This document shows, piece after piece, positions 27,169 through 35,845 of a stretch of 64,000 bases of DNA. A model generated the notes under the pieces. That model searched no databases. It was given only the letters and a program-made list of their open reading frames with translations, and had not been told where the DNA came from. The stretch spans positions 84,907 to 148,906 of the forward strand of contig NZ_BMFP01000008.1 in the NCBI RefSeq assembly GCF_014638845.1, read 5' to 3'. Made by a program: the position numbers and the translations under genes. The first letter of the stretch is position 1, and each line of letters begins with the position of its first letter. This DNA comes from Pontibacter amylolyticus. GTDB lineage: Bacteria; Bacteroidota; Bacteroidia; Cytophagales; Hymenobacteraceae.

Positions 27169-28417
27169 CGGCTATATTCAAACTTTGGCGTACGAGGTTG
27201 AGCACAGCCAAGGCAGTATACTCAATATTGAGCTGTCGGTTTTTGTTGTATTGCAAAAGTTTGGCCTTGGCACCGTGCTGGTCGGCATAGGCGATCCAAA
27301 TGGTGCCGACCGGCTTTTCGGGTGTGCCGCCATCAGGACCCGCAATGCCGCTGGTGGCCACGCCGATGTCCGTTCCCAGCTTCTGGCGCACGTTTTGGGC
27401 CATCTCCAGCACGGTGGCTTCGCTCACGGCACCGTGCCGTTGCAGTGTCTCGGGCTTCACGCCGAGCACCTGCATTTTCACGCTGTTGTCGTAGGCTACC
27501 ACGCCACCCATAAAATAAGTAGAGCTGCCAGGCACGCTGGTGAAGCGGTGTGCCAGGTAACCGCCCGTGCAGCTTTCGGCAACGGAGATCGTGAGACCGC
27601 GCTCTTTCAAGAGTTGTCCCAAGGCTTCTTCCAAAGGCACTTCGCCGTAGGCAAAAATATGCTTCGGTACGAGGGCCGATAGTTTGCCTACTTCCGTTTC
27701 CAGTTCCTGTTCCAACTGTTCGGCATGTTCGGCTATACCTGTCAGGCGCAGGCGCACGCCGCCGAGGTGGGGCAGGTAGGCCAGCTTAATGTGCGGCGGC
27801 AGATTTGTTTCCCACGCGTCCAGCCTTTCGGCCAGCATCGACTCGGGTATGCCTACCGTCTGGATAACTCTGTGAATGATGTGCGGGGTTTTGAAAAAGG
27901 CCTTGAGTTGTGGCAGCACAATGTCGGTCATCATGCGCTTCATCTCGTAGGGCACGCCCGGCATCGACACGTATACCTTGCCTGCGTCCTCAAACCACAT
28001 GCCCGGTGCCGTACCCAGTACATTGCGCACGGGCTTGCATGAAGCGGGCAGAAAGGCCTGCTGGCGATTCAGCTCCGTCAGTTCGTAGCCCCGGCTTTTG
28101 AACAGCTCCGTCACATCGGCCAGCGACTGCGCGTCGAGTTTGAGTTCGGTATGAAAGTAGTCCGTGAGCACGTCTTTGGTGAGGTCGTCTTTGGTGGGGC
28201 CGAGGCCTCCGGTCATCAGGATGATGTCGGCGCGGGTTTTGGCACTGTCAAGCGCCTCCACAATGTGGCTCGCCTCATCCGACACCGAGGTGATTTGCTT
28301 TACCCGTATACCTATTTTGGCAAGTTCCGTCCCCATCCACGCAGAGTTGGTGTCCACTATCTGCCCGTAAAGAATTTCGTCGCCTATCGTGATGATTTCT
28401 GCGTGTACCGCTTTCAT
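27158..28417 (-). CDS. cinA: CinA-family nicotinamide mononucleotide deamidase
   Basis: This 419-residue two-domain protein has an N-terminal MoaB/COG1058 molybdopterin-binding-like domain (about 1-170, with ITIGDEILYGQIVDTNS and LMTGGLGPTKDD). The C-terminal CinA domain (about 260-415, VAESCTGGYLAHR and GIAGPDGGTPEKPVG) has NMN amidohydrolase activity in NAD recycling. In competent species the gene is linked to transformation. It is full length and intact, about 115 bases upstream of E2 on the same strand. Confidence 0.93.
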   Translation of the reverse strand: MKAVHAEIITIGDEILYGQIVDTNSAWMGTELAKIGIRVKQITSVSDEASHIVEALDSAKTRADIILMTGGLGPTKDDLTKDVLTDYFHTELKLDAQSLADVTELFKSRGYELTELNRQQAFLPASCKPVRNVLGTAPGMWFEDAGKVYVSMPGVPYEMKRMMTDIVLPQLKAFFKTPHIIHRVIQTVGIPESMLAERLDAWETNLPPHIKLAYLPHLGGVRLRLTGIAEHAEQLEQELETEVGKLSALVPKHIFAYGEVPLEEALGQLLKERGLTISVAESCTGGYLAHRFTSVPGSSTYFMGGVVAYDNSVKMQVLGVKPETLQRHGAVSEATVLEMAQNVRQKLGTDIGVATSGIAGPDGGTPEKPVGTIWIAYADQHGAKAKLLQYNKNRQLNIEYTALAVLNLVRQSLNIAVDE

Positions 28418-28573
28418 GTTAAATTTTTTTGGTCTGATTTGTGTGCTGCAAAGGAAAACCCATTCAAGATAAAGATGTTCGCCTGAATTAGCGCATCGCT
28501 GCGGTTATTTTCTGTATTTTCGACCCGGCTGTCAGGTATAGGCCTGCATCTTTGTGAATTTAACTCTAAACCC

Positions 28574-29308
28574 ATGAAAAAATTACTCTACACCTCCCTT
28601 GTCGCCCTTTCCCTTGGCGCTTCAGCCTGCACGGTGGCCGACATTCAACGGACTGTTGACGGCGTGATGGCCGGAACCGGAACGGGAGTCGCTGTAACCC
28701 GCGAAGAAGTGGCTTCGGGCCTGAAGCAGGCGCTGGAGGTAGGCATCACCAAAGGCTCTAACCAGGCATCCCAGACAGACGGATTTTATAAGAACTCGCT
28801 GATCCGCATACCTTTCCCGCCTGATGTGCAGAAGGTGGAGAACACGCTGCGCCAGGTAGGTTTGGGCAAAGAGGTGGACCGCTTCGTGATGACGCTGAAC
28901 CGAGGTGCCGAAGACGCCGCCAAAAGTGCCGTGCCTATTTTCGTGAATGCCATCAAACAAATGACGATACAGGATGCCTGGGGTATTCTGAAGGGCGACA
29001 AAGACGCGGCCACCCAGTACCTCAAGCGCACGACTTCCACGCAACTGCAGGTAGCCTTCATGCCGGTGATACGCCAGTCGTTGGAGAAGACCAACGCTAC
29101 CCGTTATTATACGGAACTTGTGACGCAGTATAACCAGATTCCTATGGTGCAGAAGGTAAACCCAAACCTGGACGAATACGCCACCCAAAAAGCCATGGAC
29201 GGTCTTTTCACGCTGGTGGCCCAGGAAGAGGCGAACATACGCGAGAACCCGATTGCCCGCACCACGGAGCTTCTGCGCAGGGTGTTTGCCAAAGAAAACC
29301 AGTCCTAA
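28574..29308 (+). CDS. DUF4197 family lipoprotein
   Basis: The 244-residue protein has a lipoprotein-like signal (lipobox ASAC, Cys19). The mature part matches DUF4197: GLKQALEVGITKGSNQAS, then a LIRIPFPPDVQKVENTLRQVG block, RGAEDAAKSAVPIF and IQDAWGILKGDKDAATQYL. It is all-helical and of unknown function, frequent in Bacteroidota and Proteobacteria. It stands alone, divergent from cinA and followed by a terminator. Confidence 0.9.
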   Translation: MKKLLYTSLVALSLGASACTVADIQRTVDGVMAGTGTGVAVTREEVASGLKQALEVGITKGSNQASQTDGFYKNSLIRIPFPPDVQKVENTLRQVGLGKEVDRFVMTLNRGAEDAAKSAVPIFVNAIKQMTIQDAWGILKGDKDAATQYLKRTTSTQLQVAFMPVIRQSLEKTNATRYYTELVTQYNQIPMVQKVNPNLDEYATQKAMDGLFTLVAQEEANIRENPIARTTELLRRVFAKENQS

Positions 29309-29332
29309 GCTATACCTGTTATACCGCTTCAG

Positions 29333-29371
29333 AAGCCCGCTGTACCGTTTGGTACGGCGGGCTTTCTTTTT
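29333..29371 (+). terminator. Terminator of the DUF4197 gene
   Basis: AAGCCCGCTGTACC and GGTACGGCGGGCTT form a 14-bp stem (one G-T pair) with a 4-base loop, followed by TCTTTTTT. Confidence 0.88.
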
Positions 29372-29455
29372 TGCAAAACATTAGCACCGGATTGAAAGTA
29401 CAATACACAAAATTTTAAGAGTGAGTAAGATACACTTTTTCGCCCCCTGTCACCT

Positions 29456-30736
29456 ATGGAAAACAAACGCTTCAAATACAGTCCGATTACGAAAGAGAAA
29501 GACCTGGATATCCTGATTGAGGAAATTGGGGATGCCCGGGTCGTGATGCTGGGAGAGGCCTCGCACGGTACATCGGAGTACTATACCTGGCGCACGGCCA
29601 TCTCGAAGCGTTTGATCGAGGACAAGGGCTTTGGCTTTATAGCCGTAGAGGGCGACTGGCCGGAGTGCTACGCAGTGAACCGCTTCGTGAAGGGCTACCA
29701 GAATTCGGGCCGCCGGATTGCCGAGGTGCTGGAGGTATACCGCCGATGGCCTACCTGGATGTGGGCCAACTGGGAGGTAGCGGCCCTGGTGGAGTGGATC
29801 CGGGACTTCAACCACCTGCGGCAGGTACAGGACAAGGTAGGCTTTTACGGACTGGACGTGTACAGTCTGTGGGAGTCGCTGGAGCAGGTGCTCAAGTACA
29901 TGGAGCAGCGCAACGGCAAAGCCGCTGAGGCCGCCCGTGCCGCAGTCCGTTGTTTCGAGCCCTTCCACCGCGACCCGCAAACCTATGCCCAGGCCACCGC
30001 CTTCGTGCCCACCGACTGCCAAGACGAAGTGGTGCAGATGCTCGAGCAGGTTTCGCGCCGCCCCGTATACCCCGATGACCCCGAGCACGAGTTCAGCACG
30101 ACCCAAAACGCGCTGGTGGCGGTCAATGCCGAGAAGTACTACCGCGCCATGATCAGGGGAGGAGCAGGCTCCTGGAACGTGCGCGACACGCACATGATGG
30201 AAACCCTGGACCGCCTGCTCGAATTCCACGGACCGAATGCTAAAGCGATTGTATGGGAGCACAATACCCACATTGGCGACGCCCGGTACACTGACATGGC
30301 GGACGACGGCATGTTTAACATCGGGCAGCTGGCCCGCGAGCGATACGGCCGGGACCAGGTGAAATTAGTCGGTTTCGGTAGCTACCAGGGCAACGTGATC
30401 GCGAGCCGCTCCTGGGGGGCGCCCATGCAGAAAATGGACATGCCGCCTGCCCGCGAGGGGAGTTGGGAGCACATGCTGCACGGGATCAGCACCGACGACA
30501 AGATCATCCTCTCCAAAGACCTGAAAGCTATACCTGAACTGCAGCAAACTATCCCGCACCGGGCCATTGGCGTGGTATACGACCCCAAAATGGAACACTT
30601 CGGCAACTACGTACCCACCGTTATACCTGATCGGTACGACGCTTTCCTGTACTTCGACGAAACAGAAGGAGTGCACCCACTGCACATGAAAGTGCGCGGT
30701 GGCAGAGAGCCGGAGCTATACCCGTGGAATTATTGA
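29456..30736 (+). CDS. Erythromycin esterase-like protein
   Basis: The 426-residue protein of the erythromycin esterase (EreA/EreB) superfamily contains LGEASHGTSEYYTWR near residue 31 with the catalytic His and Glu region, VEGDWPEC near 65 and WEHNTHIGDARYT near 264. EreA/B open the macrolactone ring of macrolides. Chromosomal homologues in environmental Bacteroidota are common and mostly untested, so resistance is only a possibility. It lacks a signal peptide. Confidence 0.85.
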   Translation: MENKRFKYSPITKEKDLDILIEEIGDARVVMLGEASHGTSEYYTWRTAISKRLIEDKGFGFIAVEGDWPECYAVNRFVKGYQNSGRRIAEVLEVYRRWPTWMWANWEVAALVEWIRDFNHLRQVQDKVGFYGLDVYSLWESLEQVLKYMEQRNGKAAEAARAAVRCFEPFHRDPQTYAQATAFVPTDCQDEVVQMLEQVSRRPVYPDDPEHEFSTTQNALVAVNAEKYYRAMIRGGAGSWNVRDTHMMETLDRLLEFHGPNAKAIVWEHNTHIGDARYTDMADDGMFNIGQLARERYGRDQVKLVGFGSYQGNVIASRSWGAPMQKMDMPPAREGSWEHMLHGISTDDKIILSKDLKAIPELQQTIPHRAIGVVYDPKMEHFGNYVPTVIPDRYDAFLYFDETEGVHPLHMKVRGGREPELYPWNY

Positions 30737-30740
30737 GTAC

Positions 30741-30774
30741 AAAAAAGGCTGCCTGCATTTAAACAGACAGCCTT
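30741..30774 (-). terminator. Terminator of the YebC-family gene
   Basis: On the minus strand AAGGCTGTCTG and CAGGCAGCCTT form an 11-bp stem (one G-T pair) followed by six T. It lies in the convergent gap with the esterase-like gene. Confidence 0.75.
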
Positions 30775-30802
30775 CCGCTATACCTTAAGAATTTGTGAGG
30801 GG

Positions 30803-31510
30803 TTATGCCATATTGTGGTAAACCGCCTGCACATCGTCGTCTTCTTCAATCTTTTCGATCAGGTTTTCAATTTCCTCGGCCTGCTCGTCGGTCAGCTCCA
30901 TACGGGTGTTCGGCACACGCTGCAGCTCGGCGCTGATCACGTTCAAGCCCTTCTCCTCCAACGCTTTCTGCATGGCTCCGAAGTCAGTAAAGGCAGTCTC
31001 CACAATGATCTCGCCCTCGTGCTCGTAGATGTCTTCCGCACCGGCGTCGATCAGTTCCAGCTCCAGTTCCTCGATGTCGAGGCCCTCGGCGGCTATTTTG
31101 AAAATGCCCTTGCGGGTGAAGATGAAATCCAGGGAACCGGTTTTACCTACAGCGCCGCCCGCACGCGAGAAGTATACGCGCATGTTGGCGATGGTACGGT
31201 TCAGGTTGTCAGTGGCAGTTTCTACCAGTATGGCGATTCCGTGCGGACCGTAGCCCTCGTATACCACTTCCTCGTAGTCTTTCTCTTCTTTGGAAGAGGC
31301 ACGCTTGATGGCCGCTTCTACGCGGTCTTTGGGCATGTTCACGCCTTTGGCGTTATTGATGGCCGTACGCAGTCGGGAGTTTGTTTCCGGGTTAGGGCCA
31401 GCCTCCTTCACTGCCATCACGATCTCTTTGCCGAGGCGCGTAAAGGCCTTCGACATCTTGTCCCAACGCTTAAACTTACGGGCTTTTCTAAATTCAAATG
31501 CTCTTCCCAT
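30803..31510 (-). CDS. YebC/PmpR family protein
   Basis: This 235-residue member of the TACO1/YebC family starts MGRAFEFRKARKFKRW. The family core is intact, including GPNPETNSRLRTAINNAKG, MPKDRVEAAIKRA and VYEGYGPHGIAILVE. YebC proteins were called transcriptional regulators; more recent work links them to translation of difficult motifs. An acidic C-terminus (EEIENLIEKIEEDDDVQAVY) is typical. A TAAATTTG -7-like element lies at 31536-31543 on the minus strand. Confidence 0.93.
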   Translation of the reverse strand: MGRAFEFRKARKFKRWDKMSKAFTRLGKEIVMAVKEAGPNPETNSRLRTAINNAKGVNMPKDRVEAAIKRASSKEEKDYEEVVYEGYGPHGIAILVETATDNLNRTIANMRVYFSRAGGAVGKTGSLDFIFTRKGIFKIAAEGLDIEELELELIDAGAEDIYEHEGEIIVETAFTDFGAMQKALEEKGLNVISAELQRVPNTRMELTDEQAEEIENLIEKIEEDDDVQAVYHNMA

Positions 31511-31707
31511 GGTATTTGATTACGTGTATCTATTACAAATTTAGGGAGCTAAACTGTAATTCGGTAATATTTTCGCTGTTCGTTGTCTGTTAATCGTTTT
31601 TCGCAGTTTAAGTCACACCAATTGGGGTTTTTTTCAAGGCAAGCACCTGAAAAACTCCTGATTTGAACTTTGCCGAGAAAGGGGATGGCGTATCGGTTGA
31701 CGAACTA

Positions 31708-32358
31708 TTAAGGCCTCACTGACTTTGGCTGCCTGGCCTGGGCGTGGTAGTCGGTGATGTAGAGGTGCTGGTCGCAAAAACTATACTCGTGCACAATGTT
31801 GGACCCCACGATGATGAGCCTGCCCTCTTTATTAGCCGCCACGTGCTCCTGGTACCAGCTCACGCCTTCCTGATCGAGGTTGGTAGTGGGCTCGTCGAGC
31901 ACCAAAAGTTTGGTGTCAGAGTAGATGGCCAGTCCCAGCTTGAGGCGCTGTTTCATACCCGACGAGAAATCCTTCACATACTTGTTACGGGATTTCTGCA
32001 GGCCCATCCGCTCTATCAGGTCATCGTGCGACAGGTTATGGCGCAATGGCTTAAAACGGGTATGAAAAGCAATCATCTCCAGAAGCGTTAACTCCTCCAC
32101 CAACTCCAGGTAGGGCGCCGTAAGCGAGAGTTGGCGATAAGCTTTGTCCGGCTCGACCGCTTTGCCATCGACCAGGTACGTGATCTCACCTTCGGAGTGC
32201 AGGTTGTGGCCGGCTATAACAGTAAGAAGAGTGGATTTACCGGACCCGTTATGCCCCAATATGGCATATGAGGTGCCTGACTCCAGGGTATAGGTCAGGT
32301 TCCGGAAAATCCATTCGTAATTGTAGCGTTTACCTAAGTCGCTTAGGTTAATTTGCAT
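31708..32358 (-). CDS. ABC transporter ATP-binding protein next to lpxA
   Basis: The frame extends upstream to 32454, but that part overlaps lpxA. The ATG at 32358 gives MQINLSDLGKRYNYEW, a proper ABC N-terminus, and overlaps the lpxA stop by 11 bases. The 216-residue ATPase has Walker A GHNGSGKST near 36, signature FSSGMKQRLKLG and Walker B LLVLDEPTTNLD. A permease partner is absent nearby. The position as last gene of the lipid A cluster suggests an envelope role, but that is inference from context. Confidence 0.88.
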   Translation of the reverse strand: MQINLSDLGKRYNYEWIFRNLTYTLESGTSYAILGHNGSGKSTLLTVIAGHNLHSEGEITYLVDGKAVEPDKAYRQLSLTAPYLELVEELTLLEMIAFHTRFKPLRHNLSHDDLIERMGLQKSRNKYVKDFSSGMKQRLKLGLAIYSDTKLLVLDEPTTNLDQEGVSWYQEHVAANKEGRLIIVGSNIVHEYSFCDQHLYITDYHAQARQPKSVRP

Positions 32359-33139
32359 CTTTTGAGAAGTAGCTCTTAATGATACCACGGCCCGAGTCAC
32401 GCACAAAATTGATGATCTCGTCACGCTCCCGGCTAGGGGCCATCTCCAGTTCAATCTTGTCCAGGGCTTCCGTGGTGTTGATGCCGCTCATGAACAGGAT
32501 GCGGTAGATCTGCTGCACCTCGTTGATCTGCTCGCTGTTGAACCCTCTGCGGCGCAGGCCGATGGAGTTGATGCCGGCATAGGTAAGCGGCTCGCGCGCT
32601 GCCTTCACAAAAGGAGGCACGTCTTTGCGAACCAGCGACCCGCCCGAGATCATGGCATGGGCACCGATCTTCACGAACTGGTGCACGGCGCTTGAGCCCC
32701 CGATGATAGCGTAGTCGCCCATTTCTACGTGGCCGGCCATCTGCACGGCGTTCACCACGATGCAGTTGTTGCCCACGATGCAATCATGCGCTATGTGCGC
32801 GTAGGACATGATCAGGCAGTTGCTGCCTACCACGGTCTTCATCTTGTCGATGGTGCCGCGGCTGATGGTCACGCACTCTCTGATGACGGTATTGTCTCCG
32901 ATGATGGCGGTTGTCTCCTCGCCGGCGAACTTCAGGTCCTGTGGCACAGAGGAGATAACGGCACCGGGGTATATTTTGCAGTTCTTGCCAATGCGGGCGC
33001 CTTCCATGATGGTCACGTTGGGACCAATCCAGGTGCCTTCTCCGATCTCTACATTCTTGTAGATGGTGGAAAAAGGCTCTACGACCACATTCTGGGCAAT
33101 TCTAGCCTCTGGGTGGATGTATGCTAACGGCTGATTCAT
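32348..33139 (-). CDS. lpxA: UDP-N-acetylglucosamine acyltransferase
   Basis: This is the first enzyme of lipid A synthesis, placing a hydroxyacyl chain on UDP-GlcNAc. The 263 residues begin with hexapeptide repeats (IHPEARIAQNVVVEPFSTI). The catalytic histidine lies in the region NCLIMSYAHIAHDCIVG near residue 124. The C-terminal helical domain is complete. It overlaps lpxC-fabZ by 4 bases (ATGA) and the downstream ABC gene by 11, so these three are translationally coupled. Confidence 0.95.
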   Translation of the reverse strand: MNQPLAYIHPEARIAQNVVVEPFSTIYKNVEIGEGTWIGPNVTIMEGARIGKNCKIYPGAVISSVPQDLKFAGEETTAIIGDNTVIRECVTISRGTIDKMKTVVGSNCLIMSYAHIAHDCIVGNNCIVVNAVQMAGHVEMGDYAIIGGSSAVHQFVKIGAHAMISGGSLVRKDVPPFVKAAREPLTYAGINSIGLRRRGFNSEQINEVQQIYRILFMSGINTTEALDKIELEMAPSRERDEIINFVRDSGRGIIKSYFSKDAN

Positions 33140-34530
33140 GCGTCTTTCTTTACTATACTTGCCGACATCTCTGCCTCCATTACCAGTTGGCCGCCCACGA
33201 AGGCCTGACCAGACATTTTGGCAATACCCCGTTTCACAGGGGCAAGCAATTCACATTTAAAAATGATGGTATCGCCAGGAATGACCTTGCGCTTGAAGCG
33301 GCAGCGGTCTATGCCCAGGAAATAAGTCCAGTAGTCTTCCGGGTTTTCCACCGTGTTCAGCACCAGGATCCCGCCCGTCTGGGCCATCGCCTCGATCTGA
33401 ATCACGCCTGGCAGCACGGGGTTGCCCGGGAAGTGACCCTGGAAGAAAGGTTCGTTCATGGTCACGTTCTTAACGCCCGTTACCGTGGTTTCGTCTAAGT
33501 GGATGATCTTGTCTATCAGCAGGAAGGGGTAACGGTGCGGCAAGGTGGCCGCAATCTGGTTGATGTCCATTACCGGTGGCTTCTTCGGGTCGTAGGTTGG
33601 TACGTTCTTGATCGAAGCTTCCTGTATGAGTTTCTTTACACGGCGTGCAAAAGCGATGTTGGCGGCATGACCCGGTCTTGCAGCCAGGATCTGTCCTTTG
33701 ATCGGGCGACCGATCAGGGCGAGGTCACCCATCAGGTCGAGCAGCTTGTGGCGGGCCATCTCGTTTTTGAAGCGGAGCTCTGTGTTGTTCAGAATGCCCT
33801 CTTCCTCTACCTTCACCTTTTTCTTGCCCAGCAGGTCAGCCAGGTACTCCAGCTCGCCTTCCTCTACCACGCGGTCCACGATCACAATCGCGTTGTCCAG
33901 GTCACCGCCTTTGATCAGGTTTTGCTTGTAGAGCGCCTCCAGCTCGTGCAGGAAGCAGAATGTGCGGCAAGGCGCCACCTGCTCCTCAAACTGGCTCATG
34001 TCCGTAATGGAGGCATGCTGGCTGCCCAGTACAGGCGAATTATAGTCCACCATCACGGTCAGGCGGTAGTCGTCGAGCGGGAGGGCGGCTATTTCAACGC
34101 CACGGTTCTCGTCTTTGTAGCTCACGCCTTCGGTTATCTCAAAGTAGTTGCGCAGGGCGTTCTGCTCCTGCAGTCCTACTTCCAGCAGCGCTTTTACGAA
34201 CTCGATGGAAGAGCCGTCCATGATCGGAGGTTCCGGGCCGTCGAGCTCAATCAGCACATTGTCAATCTGCAGGCCTACCAGCGCGGCCAGGGTATGCTCC
34301 ACTGTGTTCACGCGCGCGCCATTCTGTTCGATGGTCGTGCCACGCGAAAGGTCCACCACATTGTCCACGTCCACATTCACAGTCGGCTGACCCTCCAGGT
34401 CGATGCGCTGGAATTTGTAGCCATGGTTTGCAGGGGCGGGCTTGAAGGTCATATTCGATACAACGCCCGTATGCAATCCAATGCCCGATACAGTTACCGG
34501 ACCCTTGATAGTGTGCTGTTTATAATTCAT
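33136..34530 (-). CDS. lpxC-fabZ: Bifunctional LpxC deacetylase / FabZ dehydratase
   Basis: The 464-residue fusion is characteristic of Bacteroidota. The N-terminal LpxC part (1-305) deacetylates UDP-3-O-acyl-GlcNAc and has zinc-ligand regions NTVEHTLAALVG near 78 and a later HKLLDLMGDLALIG near 257. The C-terminal FabZ part (about 320-464) dehydrates 3-hydroxyacyl-ACP and has the hot-dog active-site segment LPHRYPFLLID, then FFQGHFPGNPVLPGVIQIE. It thus joins lipid A and fatty acid synthesis in one chain. Confidence 0.95.
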   Translation of the reverse strand: MNYKQHTIKGPVTVSGIGLHTGVVSNMTFKPAPANHGYKFQRIDLEGQPTVNVDVDNVVDLSRGTTIEQNGARVNTVEHTLAALVGLQIDNVLIELDGPEPPIMDGSSIEFVKALLEVGLQEQNALRNYFEITEGVSYKDENRGVEIAALPLDDYRLTVMVDYNSPVLGSQHASITDMSQFEEQVAPCRTFCFLHELEALYKQNLIKGGDLDNAIVIVDRVVEEGELEYLADLLGKKKVKVEEEGILNNTELRFKNEMARHKLLDLMGDLALIGRPIKGQILAARPGHAANIAFARRVKKLIQEASIKNVPTYDPKKPPVMDINQIAATLPHRYPFLLIDKIIHLDETTVTGVKNVTMNEPFFQGHFPGNPVLPGVIQIEAMAQTGGILVLNTVENPEDYWTYFLGIDRCRFKRKVIPGDTIIFKCELLAPVKRGIAKMSGQAFVGGQLVMEAEMSASIVKKDA

Positions 34531-34621
34531 TTAATGTTTCGTTGTTAACTTGTAGCGATACTTTCGCTGCTGTAGCGCACAGAGTATGAGCGGATTTACA
34601 GCGGAGGGAGCATTGCGAGTG

Positions 34622-34653
34622 CAAACTTAAGATTTTATACACTGCCTGCCAAT
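34622..34653 (-). promoter_or_regulatory. Promoter upstream of lpxC-fabZ
   Basis: On the minus strand TAAGTTTG (34622-34629) fits TANNTTTG with ATTG 20 bases upstream (34650-34653). It leaves a leader of about 90 bases before the lpxC ATG and implies that lpxC-fabZ can be transcribed independently of lpxD. Confidence 0.5.
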
Positions 34654-34683
34654 TTTAATTGCTGGCACGGGACAGCGGAAATC

Positions 34684-35706
34684 TTAATTCTTCTCTTTCA
34701 GTTCGTCTAATACGCGCTGTAATTCCGGCAACTTGCGGAACACGGTGATGGCTTTGAGGTTCTGTTTGTAGTCGAAGGCGGGAGAGCCCTGGATGACAGT
34801 GCCCGACTCTTTCACGGACTTGGACACGCCTGACTGCGCGCCAATGGTAGTTTTGTCGGCGATGCTGATGTGGCCCACGATGCCTACCTGCCCGGCAATC
34901 ACACAGTTGTTACCTATCTTGGTAGATCCGGATATACCTGTTTGCGAGGCGATGACGGTGTGCTGACCAACTTCCACATTGTGGGCAACCTGCACGAGGT
35001 TGTCGATTTTGGTGCCTTTGCGGATAATGGTAGAGCCCATGGTGGCACAGTCGATGGTGGTGTTGGCGCCGATGTTCACGTCGTCTTCCAGTACCACATT
35101 GCCGATTTGCGGCACATTTTTGTAAGTACCGTCAGCCTGTGGCGCGAAGCCGAAGCCGTCGCTGCCCAGCACCACGCCGGCATGCAGGGTACAGTTGGCG
35201 CCCACCACGGTGTTGGCGTACAGCTTTGCTCCTGCGAAAATAGTGGTGTTGTCGCCGATAGTCACATTGTCGCCGATGTATACCTGCGGGTAAATGCGCA
35301 CATTCTGGCCGATTTTGCAATTGTTGCCAATGTAAGAGAAAGCGCCCCGGTAATGGCCTTCGCCTATTTCGCTGCCGGCTCCGATAAAGCAGGGCTCTTC
35401 CACGCCTACCTTGGCGGCCAGCACAGCCTGCTGGTAATAAGCCAACAGGGTTGAGAAACTGGAATAGGGATCTGCTACACGGATAAGTGAGGCGGAAACA
35501 GGCTTTTTTAGCTCCAGTTTATCCGATACGATCACCGCACTTGCTCCGGTTGTGTAAAGAAATGGTTCATATTTTAGGTTAGACAAAAACGCGAGCGCCC
35601 CTGTTTGGGCCTCTTCAATTTTGGCTAATGTGCTGACCTTTACTGTATTGTCTCCTTCAACTTCTCCCTTCAAAAGGTCTGCAATCTGTTGAATAGTGAA
35701 TTCCAT
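34684..35706 (-). CDS. lpxD: UDP-3-O-(3-hydroxyacyl)glucosamine N-acyltransferase
   Basis: This is the third enzyme of lipid A synthesis. The 340 residues comprise an N-terminal uridine-binding domain (1-100, with GALAFLSNLKYEPFLYTTGA). A long left-handed beta-helix of hexapeptides follows (about 110-300, for example IGDNVTIGDNTTIFAGAKLY), with the catalytic histidine region NLVQVAHNVEVGQHTVIASQ near 245. A C-terminal helix ends the protein. A TAATTTTG -7 element at 35754-35761 on the minus strand precedes it. Confidence 0.95.
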   Translation of the reverse strand: MEFTIQQIADLLKGEVEGDNTVKVSTLAKIEEAQTGALAFLSNLKYEPFLYTTGASAVIVSDKLELKKPVSASLIRVADPYSSFSTLLAYYQQAVLAAKVGVEEPCFIGAGSEIGEGHYRGAFSYIGNNCKIGQNVRIYPQVYIGDNVTIGDNTTIFAGAKLYANTVVGANCTLHAGVVLGSDGFGFAPQADGTYKNVPQIGNVVLEDDVNIGANTTIDCATMGSTIIRKGTKIDNLVQVAHNVEVGQHTVIASQTGISGSTKIGNNCVIAGQVGIVGHISIADKTTIGAQSGVSKSVKESGTVIQGSPAFDYKQNLKAITVFRKLPELQRVLDELKEKN

Positions 35707-35753
35707 CTTGTAAAATTAGAGCAAATAATAAATTGTGCTAAGCTTCGGGGGCG

Positions 35754-35761
35754 CAAAATTA
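35754..35761 (-). promoter_or_regulatory. -7 promoter element of lpxD
   Basis: On the minus strand TAATTTTG fits TANNTTTG, 48 bases upstream of the lpxD ATG. The -33 box is not evident. Confidence 0.45.
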
Positions 35762-35845
35762 ACAAAAACTTAACGCTGCATGGCATATTCTGCCGTAGAT
35801 TATGGAGAGGACAAGCAAATCCCGTGCAAATCCTATAGCCGGTTT

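Noticed and set aside
32359..32454. Upstream extension of the ABC ATPase into lpxA
   Set aside because: It is the antiphase reading of lpxA's end; the ABC domain begins at the ATG at 32358.
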